Assembly (NCBI RefSeq): GCF_029948125.1 | Contig: NZ_JASAMB010000008.1 | Coordinates: 62,001-126,000, forward strand | Length of the DNA stretch: 64,000 bases | Direction of reading: 5' to 3' | Source of the DNA: Catellatospora sp. KI3 | GTDB taxonomy: Bacteria > Actinomycetota > Actinomycetes > Mycobacteriales > Micromonosporaceae | Shown here: piece by piece, positions 39,484 through 47,756 of the stretch | Numbering within the stretch: position 1 is the first letter of the stretch | Layout of the letters: every line of letters begins with the position of its first letter | Translations under genes and position numbers: made by a program | The notes under the pieces: model-generated | Told to the model about the DNA's origin: nothing | Seen by the model: only the letters and a program-made list of their open reading frames with translations | Databases searched by the model: none

Positions 39484-39531
39484 AGGAAGGGCCCCTTCTA
39501 CACTGACGTGCGATAAGAAGGGTCCCTTCCT
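39484..39531. repeat. AGGAAGGG-type palindromic element
   Basis: Left arm AGGAAGGGCCCCTTCT (39484-39499) and right arm AGAAGGGTCCCTTCCT (39516-39531), one mismatch; each arm is itself nearly palindromic (AGGAAGGG-CCCTTCT). It lies between the convergent VOC (+) and pterin dehydratase (-) genes. Confidence 0.8.
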
Positions 39532-39556
39532 TACCAGCGCCCCGCGCGGGGCGGCT

Positions 39557-39853
39557 TCAGGCGGAGAGGATGGAGTCGATCTCGGCGGCGAGGCGCAGGT
39601 CGAGGTCCGTGACGCCGCCGCAGGCATGGGTGGCGCAGTGGAACGACAGCGTCCGGTAGCGGATGTCGATGTCGGGATGGTGGTTCATCCGCTCGGCGAT
39701 CTCGCCCACCCGCGCCACGGCGTCCAGCGCCGCGGCGAAACTCGGCAGGTTGACCGTCCGGCAGATCTCGTGCACGTCCCCGGTCCACCCCGGCAGGCCG
39801 GTCAGCCCGCGCTCCAGCTCCCCCGGGTTCAACAGTTCGACCATAGGAACCAT
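39557..39853 (-). CDS. 4a-hydroxytetrahydrobiopterin dehydratase (PCD/DCoH family)
   Basis: 98 aa, the family length. The signature ERMNHHPDI (residues 54-62) and His72 in LSFHCATHACGGVT are characteristic of the pterin carbinolamine dehydratase active site. Start ATG at 39853; a second in-frame ATG is at 39844. The frame continues upstream into the yebC region as a shadow only. Family enzymes recycle pterin cofactors of aromatic hydroxylases; none is seen nearby. Confidence 0.9.
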   Translation of the reverse strand: MVPMVELLNPGELERGLTGLPGWTGDVHEICRTVNLPSFAAALDAVARVGEIAERMNHHPDIDIRYRTLSFHCATHACGGVTDLDLRLAAEIDSILSA

Positions 39854-39882
39854 GATGTCCGAGATTCCGCGCCGCACATGCT

Positions 39883-39928
39883 GATCGGGGGCACTTCGTC
39901 CGCAATGCGACGAAAAGTGCCCCCGATC
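39883..39928. terminator. Hairpin downstream of yebC
   Basis: Arms GATCGGGGGCACTTCGTC (39883-39900) and 39909-39928, complementary with a 2-nt bulge, 17 nt beyond the yebC stop and before the pterin dehydratase start. Likely the yebC terminator or a palindromic repeat. Confidence 0.65.
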
Positions 39929-39945
39929 GGAGAAAGCCCCAGGCC

Positions 39946-40698
39946 TCAGGCCTCGATCTTCTCCATGACCTCGTCGGAGATGTCGAAGTTGGCCCACACG
40001 TTCTGCACGTCGTCGCAGTCGTCGAGCACGTCGATCAGCTTGAGCACCTTGCGGGCGCCCTCCTCCTCCAGCGGCACCTGCATGCTGGGGACGAAGGTGG
40101 ACTCGGCCGACTCGTAGTCGATGCCCGCGCCCTGCAGCGCGGTGCGCACGCCGACCAGGTCGGTGGCCTCGCTGATGACCTCGAACGACTCGCCCAGGTC
40201 GTTGCACTCCTCGGCGCCGGCGTCCAGCACCGCGCCCAGCACGTCGTCCTCGCTCAGGCCGTTCTTCGGGACGATGATCTGACCCTTGCGCGAGAACATG
40301 TACGCCACCGAGCCCGCGTCGGCGAGGCTGCCGCCGTTGCGGGTCAGCGCGACGCGCACCTCGGTCGCCGCGCGGTTGCGGTTGTCGGTCAGGCACTCGA
40401 TCAGGATCGCCACGCCGTTGGGGCCGTAGCCCTCGTACATGATGGTCTGCCAGTCGGCGCCGCCGGCTTCCAGGCCCGAACCGCGCTTGACCGCCCGGTC
40501 GATGTTCTCGTTCGGGACGGAGCTCTTCTTGGCCTTCTGGATCGCGTCGTAGAGGGTCGGGTTACCCGTGGGGTCCCCGCCGCCGGTGCGCGCCGCCACC
40601 TCGATGTTCTTGATGAGGCGGGCGAACAGCTTGCCCCGCTTGGCGTCGATTGCCGCCTTCTTGTGCTTGGTAGTCGCCCACTTTGAGTGGCCGGACAT
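39946..40698 (-). CDS. YebC/PmpR family transcriptional regulator
   Basis: 250 aa. N-terminal [27 protein letters not shown] signature and the three-domain YebC fold with [20 protein letters not shown]. Members are DNA-binding regulators or act in translation of proline-rich stretches (established recent work on YebC). ATG at 40698 with GAGGATCG upstream. Upstream lies pdxT on the same strand with 45 bp between, the order found in M. tuberculosis (Rv2603c-Rv2604c). Confidence 0.94.
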   Translation of the reverse strand: MSGHSKWATTKHKKAAIDAKRGKLFARLIKNIEVAARTGGGDPTGNPTLYDAIQKAKKSSVPNENIDRAVKRGSGLEAGGADWQTIMYEGYGPNGVAILIECLTDNRNRAATEVRVALTRNGGSLADAGSVAYMFSRKGQIIVPKNGLSEDDVLGAVLDAGAEECNDLGESFEVISEATDLVGVRTALQGAGIDYESAESTFVPSMQVPLEEEGARKVLKLIDVLDDCDDVQNVWANFDISDEVMEKIEA

Positions 40699-40743
40699 AC
40701 GATCCTCCGTCAGCGCGATGTTGAAGCAGCGTCCCCTGGCCGG

Positions 40744-41352
40744 TCAGGAGACCCGGGCACGCACCATGTCCACGAACAGGCGGTGCACCCGCAGGTCCCC
40801 GGTCAGCTCCGGGTGGAACGAGGTCGCCAGCAGGTTGCCCTGCCGGACCGCGACCATCCTACCGGTGGCCGGTCCGGACTCCACCCGGCCCAGCACCTCC
40901 ACGTCCGGGCCGACCGACTCGACCCACGGCGCCCGGATGAAGATCGCGTGGACCGGCTCCTCGTCCAGGCCGTCGATCACCACCGGCGCCTCGAACGAGT
41001 CGACCTGGCGGCCGAACGCGTTGCGCCGGACCGTCATGCCGATGCCGCCGAACGTCTTCTGGTCGGGGCGGCCGTCGAGCACCTCGTCGGCCAGCATGAT
41101 CATGCCGGCGCACGAGCCGTACGCCGGCATGCCCTGGGCCAGGCGCTCGCGGACCGGCTCGTACACGTCGAACGCGACCGCCAGCTTGCTCATGGTGGTG
41201 GATTCTCCGCCCGGGATGACCAGCGCGTCGATGCCCGCGACCTCCTCGGGCCGGCGCACCGGGCGCCCGATCACGTCGCACTCGGCCAGCGCGGCCAGGT
41301 GCTCGCGCACGTCGCCCTGCAGCGCCAGCACGCCGATGACGAGATCAGACAC
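40744..41352 (-). CDS. pdxT: Pyridoxal 5'-phosphate synthase glutaminase subunit PdxT
   Basis: 202 aa class I glutaminase that supplies ammonia to PdxS for PLP. Nucleophile Cys81 in [13 protein letters not shown] at 47-51; the catalytic His-Glu is in [10 protein letters not shown] near residue 186. GTG at 41352 with AGGAGGAC just upstream, preferred over the frame's earlier start at 41376. Its partner pdxS is 2 kb upstream, separated by the trans-sulfuration gene and lrp. Confidence 0.94.
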   Translation of the reverse strand: MSDLVIGVLALQGDVREHLAALAECDVIGRPVRRPEEVAGIDALVIPGGESTTMSKLAVAFDVYEPVRERLAQGMPAYGSCAGMIMLADEVLDGRPDQKTFGGIGMTVRRNAFGRQVDSFEAPVVIDGLDEEPVHAIFIRAPWVESVGPDVEVLGRVESGPATGRMVAVRQGNLLATSFHPELTGDLRVHRLFVDMVRARVS

Positions 41353-41388
41353 AGGTCCTCCTAGAAGATCATCCACTGTATGACGAGT

Positions 41389-42741
41389 CTATGCCGCCAC
41401 CGGCAGCGCCTCAGGCACGGCCTGCGCCGAGGTGTCCGGCACCGCCCAGCCCGCCTCGGCGGCGACCGGTTCGGGGTGGCCCCCGATCGGCTCGGCGTAG
41501 GCCGTGACCGGCTGCGGGGTGGCCGGGGCAGGCATCGTGGCCGGTACGGCGACGGTGAAGCGGGCCGCGGCGGTCAGGGCCTGGGACAGGTCGGCCCACA
41601 GGTCCTCCGGGTCCTCCAGGCCCACCGACATGCGCAGCAGGCTGGGGGTGATGCCGCCGGTGGCCTTGCCGGCCTCGTCCACCAGCCGGTGGGTGAGCAG
41701 CGCCGGATGCTCGATGAGGGTGTCGACCGAGCCCAGGCTCACCGCCGGGGTGATCAGCTTCAGGTGCGACACGACGGCCGCGGCGTCACCGGCGGTCTCG
41801 AACGCGATCATCGCGCCGGGGCCGCGCATCTGGCGGCCGACCAGCCCGCGCGGGTCGTTGCCGGGCAGGCCCGGATAGTGCACCTTGGCCACGCCCCGGT
41901 GCACGGCCAGCCGCACCGCGAGCATCGCCGCGCTGGCCTGGGCCGCGCGCACCCGCAGCGGCAGCGTGGCCAGGCCCCGGTGCAGCAGGTACCCGCCCAG
42001 CGGGTGCAGCACCGCGCCGGTCAGGATGCGCACCTGGCGCAGGGCGGCGGCCCGCTCCTGCGAGCAGGCGACCACTCCGCCGAGCACGTCGCCGTGCCCG
42101 CCGAGGTACTTGGTGCCCGAGTGCACCACGTACGCGGCGCCGAGGCGGGCCGGGTTCTGCAGCACCGGCGTGGCGAAGGTGTTGTCGACCAGCAGCGGGA
42201 CCTCGCCCGCCTGGATCGCGACGGTGGCGATGTCGACCAGGCTCAGCGTCGGGTTGCCCGGAGTCTCCACGATGACCAGGCCGGTGTCGGGGCGCAGCGC
42301 GGTGCCGACCTCGTCCTGGTCGACCCAGGTGACCGTGAGGCCGAGCAGCCCGGTGGCCAGCAGGTGGTCGGTGCCGCCGTACAGCGGACGTACCGCCACG
42401 ACGTGCCGCTTGCCGGTGAGCACGCACGCGGCCTGCAGCACCGCCGTGATCGCGGCCATGCCGGAGGAGAACGACACCGCGGTCTCGGTGCCCTCCAGGT
42501 CGGCCAGGGCCTGCTCGAAGCGCGCCGTCGTCGGGTTGTAGAGGCGCTGGTAGACCGGGGTGGCGGCGGTGGCCGCGCCCTCGGCGAACGCACCCAGCGC
42601 CGCCCCGGCGGCGACCTGGTCGTGCATCGGGTACGTGGTGGAGAAGTCCAGCGGCAGCGCGTGGACGCCGAGCTCGGCGAGGTCGGCGCGGCCCGCGTGC
42701 ACGGCACGGGTGTCGGCGGCGTACGTCATGGCGCAGATCAT
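41389..42741 (-). CDS. PLP-dependent trans-sulfuration enzyme (Cys/Met metabolism family)
   Basis: 450 aa. PLP enzyme fold of the cystathionine gamma-synthase/methionine gamma-lyase group: YQRLYNPT (64-71), SSGMAAI, and the Schiff-base Lys211 in HSGTKYLGG. The exact reaction (gamma-synthase, gamma-lyase or O-acylhomoserine sulfhydrylase) cannot be fixed from these motifs. The last roughly 60 residues form a Pro/Ala/Glu-rich extension beyond the normal end. I take the ATG at 42741; ATG 42729 is an alternative. It is divergent from an Lrp gene 48 bp away and needs the PLP made by its pdxS/pdxT neighbours. Confidence 0.88.
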   Translation of the reverse strand: MICAMTYAADTRAVHAGRADLAELGVHALPLDFSTTYPMHDQVAAGAALGAFAEGAATAATPVYQRLYNPTTARFEQALADLEGTETAVSFSSGMAAITAVLQAACVLTGKRHVVAVRPLYGGTDHLLATGLLGLTVTWVDQDEVGTALRPDTGLVIVETPGNPTLSLVDIATVAIQAGEVPLLVDNTFATPVLQNPARLGAAYVVHSGTKYLGGHGDVLGGVVACSQERAAALRQVRILTGAVLHPLGGYLLHRGLATLPLRVRAAQASAAMLAVRLAVHRGVAKVHYPGLPGNDPRGLVGRQMRGPGAMIAFETAGDAAAVVSHLKLITPAVSLGSVDTLIEHPALLTHRLVDEAGKATGGITPSLLRMSVGLEDPEDLWADLSQALTAAARFTVAVPATMPAPATPQPVTAYAEPIGGHPEPVAAEAGWAVPDTSAQAVPEALPVAA

Positions 42742-42789
42742 GGGGAGTTCTTCGGCGCAGCTCAACAAGGTCTGAATATCATTCGGCGT

Positions 42790-43260
42790 ATGGCCGGCAA
42801 CCCCGCACTCGATGCGATCGACCTGGCGATTCTGCGCGAACTGCAGAACGATGCGCGGATCTCGAACAAGGATCTGGCCGCGAGGGTGAACGTGGCCGCC
42901 TCCACCTGCCTGGAGCGGGTGCGCTCGCTGCAGCGGCGCGGCGTGCTGATCGGCTTCCACGCCGAGGCCGACCCGGCCGCGCTCGGCCGACCCCTGCAGG
43001 CATACATCGCGGTCCGGGTACGCCCGCACAACCGCGACGTGGTCGAGCCGTTCATCCGCTTCGCCCTCGACCTGCCCGAGACCCTGGCCCTGTCCCACAT
43101 CGCCGGCCCGGACGACTTCCTCGTCCACGTCGCCGTCCGCGACGCCGCCCACCTGCAGCGCCTGATCCTCGACGGCTTCACCTCCCGCCGCGAGGTGGCC
43201 CACCTGCAGACCCAGCTCATCTTCGACCACGTCAGGAAGTGGGACCTCACCGGCCAGTAA
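42790..43260 (+). CDS. Lrp/AsnC family transcriptional regulator
   Basis: 156 aa. N-terminal winged HTH (LAILRELQNDARISNKDLAARVNVAASTCLERV) and C-terminal RAM effector domain from about residue 70. The ATG at 42790 is 48 bp from the divergent trans-sulfuration gene, the standard arrangement for an amino-acid-responsive Lrp controlling a catabolic or biosynthetic target; regulation by methionine or a related amino acid is an inference. Confidence 0.92.
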   Translation: MAGNPALDAIDLAILRELQNDARISNKDLAARVNVAASTCLERVRSLQRRGVLIGFHAEADPAALGRPLQAYIAVRVRPHNRDVVEPFIRFALDLPETLALSHIAGPDDFLVHVAVRDAAHLQRLILDGFTSRREVAHLQTQLIFDHVRKWDLTGQ

Positions 43261-43297
43261 CCCCCGAGATCGCTCAAGTCGGGGGATCTTGAACGGG

Positions 43298-43333
43298 GAC
43301 GGCCGCCGGCCCCGGCAGGGGGCGGCGGCCGTC
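43298..43333. terminator. Bidirectional hairpin between lrp and pdxS
   Basis: 11-bp arms GACGGCCGCCG (43298-43308) and CGGCGGCCGTC (43323-43333) around a 14-nt loop, in the 89-bp gap between the convergent genes. Confidence 0.7.
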
Positions 43334-43349
43334 GGACGCACGGGTCAGG

Positions 43350-44258
43350 TCACCAGCCGCGCTCGGCGAGGCGGTGCGGCTGCGGGATCTCGTCGACGTT
43401 GATGCCGACCATGGCCTCGCCCAGGCCGCGCGAGACCTTGGCGAGCACGTCCGGGTCGTCGTAGAAGGTGGTGGCCTTCACGATCGCCTCGGCGCGCTGG
43501 GCCGGGTTGCCGGACTTGAAGATGCCGGAGCCGACGAAGACGCCCTCGGCGCCGAGCTGCATCATCATGGCGGCGTCGGCCGGGGTGGCGATGCCGCCCG
43601 CGGTGAACAGCACCACCGGCAGCTTGCCGGTCTCGGCGACCTCCTTGACCAGCTCGTACGGCGCCTGCAGCTCCTTGGCCGCGACGTACAGCTCGTCCTC
43701 GGGCAGCGTGGTGAGGCGCTTGATCTCGGCCCGGATCTTGCGCATGTGGGTGGTGGCGTTGGAGACGTCACCGGTGCCGGCCTCGCCCTTGGAGCGGATC
43801 ATGGCCGCACCCTCGGTGATGCGCCGCAGCGCCTCGCCCAGGTTGGTCGCGCCGCAGACGAAGGGCACGGTGAACTGCCACTTGTCGATGTGGTTGGCGT
43901 AGTCGGCCGGGGTCAGCACCTCGGACTCGTCCACGTAGTCGACGCCGAGCGCCTGCAGCACCTGGGCCTCGACGAAGTGGCCGATGCGGGCCTTGGCCAT
44001 GACCGGAATCGAGACGGCGGCGATGATGCCGTCGATCATGTCGGGGTCGCTCATCCGGGAGACGCCGCCCTGGGCGCGGATGTCGGCGGGCACGCGCTCC
44101 AGCGCCATGACGGCGACGGCGCCCGCGTCCTCGGCGATCTTCGCCTGCTCCGGCGTGACGACGTCCATGATCACGCCGCCCTTGAGCATCTCGGCCATGC
44201 CGCGCTTGACGCGGGCGGTGCCGGTGACCGGTACGTTCGAAGACTCGGTTGCAGACAT
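43350..44258 (-). CDS. pdxS: Pyridoxal 5'-phosphate synthase lyase subunit PdxS
   Basis: 302 aa TIM-barrel enzyme that assembles PLP from ribose 5-phosphate and glyceraldehyde 3-phosphate with ammonia from PdxT. Asp32 in GGVIMDVV and the Schiff-base Lys89 in VMAKARIGH are present, as is the phosphate loop [29 protein letters not shown] region. ATG at 44258, the usual actinobacterial start (MSATESS...). Confidence 0.97.
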   Translation of the reverse strand: MSATESSNVPVTGTARVKRGMAEMLKGGVIMDVVTPEQAKIAEDAGAVAVMALERVPADIRAQGGVSRMSDPDMIDGIIAAVSIPVMAKARIGHFVEAQVLQALGVDYVDESEVLTPADYANHIDKWQFTVPFVCGATNLGEALRRITEGAAMIRSKGEAGTGDVSNATTHMRKIRAEIKRLTTLPEDELYVAAKELQAPYELVKEVAETGKLPVVLFTAGGIATPADAAMMMQLGAEGVFVGSGIFKSGNPAQRAEAIVKATTFYDDPDVLAKVSRGLGEAMVGINVDEIPQPHRLAERGW

Positions 44259-44408
44259 GGTGTCGCGGCTCTCCTCGCGGACGGGGAAGGTATATACCGG
44301 GCTTGTCAGACAAAGCCCTGCAGCATCCATGGTACGTGCGCCCCGGCAGGCCACCCGACAGCCAATCGAACCCCCGTGGCTTGCTGGGTGACAGCCGTCA
44401 CAACCCGG

Positions 44409-44897
44409 CTACTCCGTCGGGTCGTCGATGTCGAAGTAGGCGGGGCGGGGGTGCTTGCGGTTGAGGCGCAGCAGGCGGACCAGGGGGCGGCCGCGCACCG
44501 CCAACGCGCCGCGTACCAGGTCGGTGTGCATCTGGCGGGCCAGCGCGACCCGGCGGCCGGCCGCCACCACGGCGGCGCCGTCCGGCGTGTCCGGATCCAG
44601 CGCCTGCTTGCGCAGCAGCCGGGTCAGGTCGTTCTCGGCCGCCTCCCGGTCGTCGTCGCGGGCGTCCAGCGCGGCGCGGGCGGCGGCGTAGAGGTCGGCG
44701 GACTCGGGGTCACCCGGCGCGGCCTCGGCCAGCACCGCCGCGGCGGCGGCGCGGCGCACCAACTGGGAGTCCAGCGCCCGTCCGGCTGAGGCGGCGCGGG
44801 CGTGCAGCCGGTCGACCCGCCCGGCCACCCACGTGACGTAGGACGCACCCACGACCACGAAGGCCACCACGCCGATCACCCAACCCATGCCGGGCAT
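44409..44897 (-). CDS. Small membrane protein upstream of the PIM genes, LemA-like
   Basis: 162 aa. An N-terminal helix (WVIGVVAFVVVGASYVTWVA) is followed by a predicted coiled region that includes VDRLHARAASAGRALDSQL, reminiscent of LemA-type proteins, and a basic C-terminal part. Function unknown. The ATG at 44897 could also be at 44888. It is 35 bp downstream of pimA on the same strand and probably part of the PIM operon. Confidence 0.75.
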   Translation of the reverse strand: MPGMGWVIGVVAFVVVGASYVTWVAGRVDRLHARAASAGRALDSQLVRRAAAAAVLAEAAPGDPESADLYAAARAALDARDDDREAAENDLTRLLRKQALDPDTPDGAAVVAAGRRVALARQMHTDLVRGALAVRGRPLVRLLRLNRKHPRPAYFDIDDPTE

Positions 44898-44932
44898 CGT
44901 AGTGTGCCCCCGTCACCGGGCGATGTCCCCGG

Positions 44933-46087
44933 TTACCAGTCCGTAGGCGGCTCGGCGCCCCGCACCGTCTCGCCGCACGCCTCGATGGCCGAGTTGTACA
45001 CCTCGAGCACGCGCTCGGCGACCACCGGCCAGTCGTACCCGGAGACGACCCTGGTCGCGTGCTCGACCAGCGCCTTGCGGCGCGGCGCGTCGTCCAGCAG
45101 CTCGCGGATGGTCCCGGCCAGCGCGGCCGAGTCGCCGTTGGGGAACAGCGCCCCGGCCCGGCCGCCGTCGAGCACCCGCCGGAACGCGTCCAGATCGGTG
45201 GCCACCACCGGCGCGCCCGCCGCCATCGCCTCGGTGAGGATCATGCCGAAGGACTCGCCGCCGGTGTTGGGCGCGACGTACAGGTCGACGCTGCGCAGCA
45301 TCCGCGCCTTGTCCTGCTCCGACACCTTGCCCAGGAACGTGGTCCGCTCGGCGATCACGTCCGGCAGGTCGAGGTCGGCCAGGTCGCCCGGCCCGGCCAG
45401 CAGCAGCCGCAGCCCGGGGCGCCGGGGCATCAGCTCCGTCAGGGCCTTGGCCAGCACGTCGAAGCCCTTGCGCGGCTCGGTGAACCGGCCCAGGAAGCCG
45501 ACCGTGCCGCCGTGCCCGGGACCGCACTCCCCCGGCCAGCCCGCCAGCGGCTGCGCCCCGGCGAACTGCGCCACCGCGACCCCGTTGGGGATCTCCACCG
45601 CGCCGCCGTCGAGGTGCTCGACCTGCACCCGGCGGGCCAGCTCGCTGACCGCGATGCGGCCGGTGATCCGCTCCAGCACCACCTGCAGCACGCCCTGCAC
45701 CGCGGCCAGGGCCCGGGAGCGGGTGATCGCGGTGTGGAACGTGGCCACCACCGGGCCGCGCGCCGACATCACGGCCAGCAGCGACAGGCTCGGGGCCAGC
45801 GGCTCGTGCACGTGCAGCACGTCGAAGTCGCCCTGGTGCAGCCAGCGGCGCACCCGGGCGGCCGACAGCGGGCCGAAGTTCAGCCGGGCCACCGAGCCGT
45901 TGTACGGCACCGGCACGGCCCGCCCGGCGGCCACCACGTACGGCGGTAGGGGCTGGTCGTCGTCGGCCGGGGCGAGCACGCTCACCTCGTGGCCCATCGA
46001 GATCAGCGTCTCGGCGAGGTCCCTGATGTGGAACTGCACGCCGCCCGGCACGTCCATCGAGTACGGGCAGACGATTCCGATCCGCAC
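44933..46087 (-). CDS. pimA: Phosphatidylinositol alpha-mannosyltransferase
   Basis: First mannosyl transfer from GDP-mannose to phosphatidylinositol. 384 aa GT-B fold; the N terminus RIGIVCPYSMDVPGGVQ matches PimA and the C-terminal donor motif ESFGMILTEAMAAG supplies the E-x7-E. GTG at 46087, one nucleotide past the patA stop. Together with patA and pgsA it forms the phosphatidylinositol mannoside pathway found only in actinobacteria. Confidence 0.95.
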   Translation of the reverse strand: MRIGIVCPYSMDVPGGVQFHIRDLAETLISMGHEVSVLAPADDDQPLPPYVVAAGRAVPVPYNGSVARLNFGPLSAARVRRWLHQGDFDVLHVHEPLAPSLSLLAVMSARGPVVATFHTAITRSRALAAVQGVLQVVLERITGRIAVSELARRVQVEHLDGGAVEIPNGVAVAQFAGAQPLAGWPGECGPGHGGTVGFLGRFTEPRKGFDVLAKALTELMPRRPGLRLLLAGPGDLADLDLPDVIAERTTFLGKVSEQDKARMLRSVDLYVAPNTGGESFGMILTEAMAAGAPVVATDLDAFRRVLDGGRAGALFPNGDSAALAGTIRELLDDAPRRKALVEHATRVVSGYDWPVVAERVLEVYNSAIEACGETVRGAEPPTDW

Positions 46088-46088
46088 G

Positions 46089-46985
46089 TCACTCCTCGGG
46101 GTCGGCGGCACTCGGCTCGGACAGCCACAGCTTCTGCAGCATGTGCCAGTCTGCCGGGTTGGCCGCGATGCCGCGCGCCAGGCCGTCGGCGACCTGCTGC
46201 GTCAGCAGCCGCACGCGCACGTCGAGGGGGGCGCCGGGGTCGGGCAGGGGCAGCGGTCCGACCACGCGCCCGCAGGGGGCGTCCGGCTCGTACCACATGT
46301 CGACGACGAACAACGGGGCGCCGGTGCGCAGCGCCAGCAGCGCCGGACCGGCCGGCATCCGGGTGCGGCCGCCGAAGAACTCCACCTCGACCCCGCGCGC
46401 CGACAGGTCCCGGTCGGCCAGCAGCGGCACGATGTGCGCCTGGCCGAGCCGCTCGACCAGCAGGTCCACCGGCGAGCCGCTGCCGCCGACGGTCGGGATG
46501 ATGCTCATGCCCAGGCCCTCGCGGAACTCCAGGAACCGCTGGTAGAGGCCTTCCGGACGGAGCCGCTCGGCGACGGTGGTCAGCGGCAGGCCGTGCGCGG
46601 TGACCATCGCCCCGGCCGCGTCCCAGTTGCCCGCGTGCGGCAGCGCGACGATGGCGCCCGTCCCGGCCGCGTGCGCGTCGGCGAGCTTGTGGAAGTCGTG
46701 CAGCCGGAAGCCGTCGCGCAGCTGCGCCGGGCTCTGCGAGGGCAGCCGGAATGCCTCCAGCCAGTAGCGGGCGTACGAGCGCATCGCGGCGCGCACCAGC
46801 TCCGGCGGCGCCGGGCGGCCCAGCACGATGCTCAGGTTGCGCGCCAGCCGCTGCACGCCGGGCCCGCGCTTGCCCGCGGCGCGGTCGGCCCCGGCCCGGA
46901 ACAGCGCCGACGCGGCGCCGTGCGGCATCGCCCGCACCAGCCGCCAGCCGCCGGCGTAGCTCAGGTCGACCAGGCGGTCCCTCAC
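46089..46985 (-). CDS. patA: Phosphatidylinositol mannoside acyltransferase
   Basis: Acylates PIM1/PIM2. 298 aa of the HtrB/MsbB-like lysophospholipid acyltransferase family; the catalytic motif is HAGNWD (His117, Asp122). GTG at 46985 overlapping the pgsA stop as GTGA. Gene order pgsA-patA-pimA is as in M. tuberculosis (Rv2612c-Rv2610c). Confidence 0.93.
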   Translation of the reverse strand: MRDRLVDLSYAGGWRLVRAMPHGAASALFRAGADRAAGKRGPGVQRLARNLSIVLGRPAPPELVRAAMRSYARYWLEAFRLPSQSPAQLRDGFRLHDFHKLADAHAAGTGAIVALPHAGNWDAAGAMVTAHGLPLTTVAERLRPEGLYQRFLEFREGLGMSIIPTVGGSGSPVDLLVERLGQAHIVPLLADRDLSARGVEVEFFGGRTRMPAGPALLALRTGAPLFVVDMWYEPDAPCGRVVGPLPLPDPGAPLDVRVRLLTQQVADGLARGIAANPADWHMLQKLWLSEPSAADPEE

Positions 46986-47617
46986 GCGGACTCACCGCCG
47001 GCGGTCCGCGCCTGCTCCAGCTTGTACACGTGCCACATGCGCTGCCAGATGGTGAAGATCGAGCCCGCCGCCAGCACCCACAGCGACGCGGGCAGGCCCC
47101 AGCTCAGGCCGCCGACCGAGGTCAGCAGGGCGCCGACGCCGATGATGATCAGGCGCTCGGCCCGCTCGACCAGGCCGACGTGGCACGCCATGCCCAGCCC
47201 CTCGGCGCGCGCCTTGACGTACGACACGACCTGCCCGGCGACCAGGCAGATCAGCGCCGCGAGCAGGGTCGGGCGGTCGCCGGTGACGGCGAACCACCAG
47301 ATCAGCCCGGCGAAGACGGCACCGTCGGCGATCCGGTCCATGGCCGAGTCGAGCAGCGCGCCGTACCGGCTGGCGGTGCCGCGCTGGCGGGCCATGGACC
47401 CGTCCATGACGTCGGCCAGCCCGCACAGGGTGATCGCGATCGTGGCGGCGAGGAAGTGACCCTGGGCGACGAACACGACCGAGCCGACCAGCACGCCGAC
47501 GGTGCCCACCACCGTGACCGCGTCGGGGCTGACGCCCATGCGCAGCAGGGCCCGGCTGAGTGGGTCGAGCAGCCTGGCGGTGCCCGCCTTGCCGACCACG
47601 CTGAAGATCTTCGCCAT
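46982..47617 (-). CDS. pgsA: Phosphatidylinositol phosphate synthase
   Basis: CDP-alcohol phosphatidyltransferase making phosphatidylinositol phosphate from CDP-diacylglycerol and inositol phosphate. 211 aa, six membrane helices. The D-x2-DG-x2-AR-x8-G-x3-D-x3-D motif is intact (Asp69, Asp72, Arg77, Gly86, Asp90, Asp94). ATG at 47617 (MAKIFSV). Divergent from the EF-G2 gene with 139 bp between. Confidence 0.95.
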   Translation of the reverse strand: MAKIFSVVGKAGTARLLDPLSRALLRMGVSPDAVTVVGTVGVLVGSVVFVAQGHFLAATIAITLCGLADVMDGSMARQRGTASRYGALLDSAMDRIADGAVFAGLIWWFAVTGDRPTLLAALICLVAGQVVSYVKARAEGLGMACHVGLVERAERLIIIGVGALLTSVGGLSWGLPASLWVLAAGSIFTIWQRMWHVYKLEQARTAGGESA

Positions 47618-47756
47618 GATGGCGCTAACGATAGCGGTGGGGTCGACCCGCGCCGACAGCGGCGACACGGGCATGCCAGGGTTGTGGTCGAACGCCCGAG
47701 ATGGGTGTGGAATCGGAAACAATGCAGTAACAGACACATGGAGTGGAGGCGGCGGC

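Noticed and set aside
41389-43341. A 650-residue fusion reading through the lrp region
   Set aside because: The extension lies antisense to lrp; the conserved trans-sulfuration start is at 42741 or 42729.
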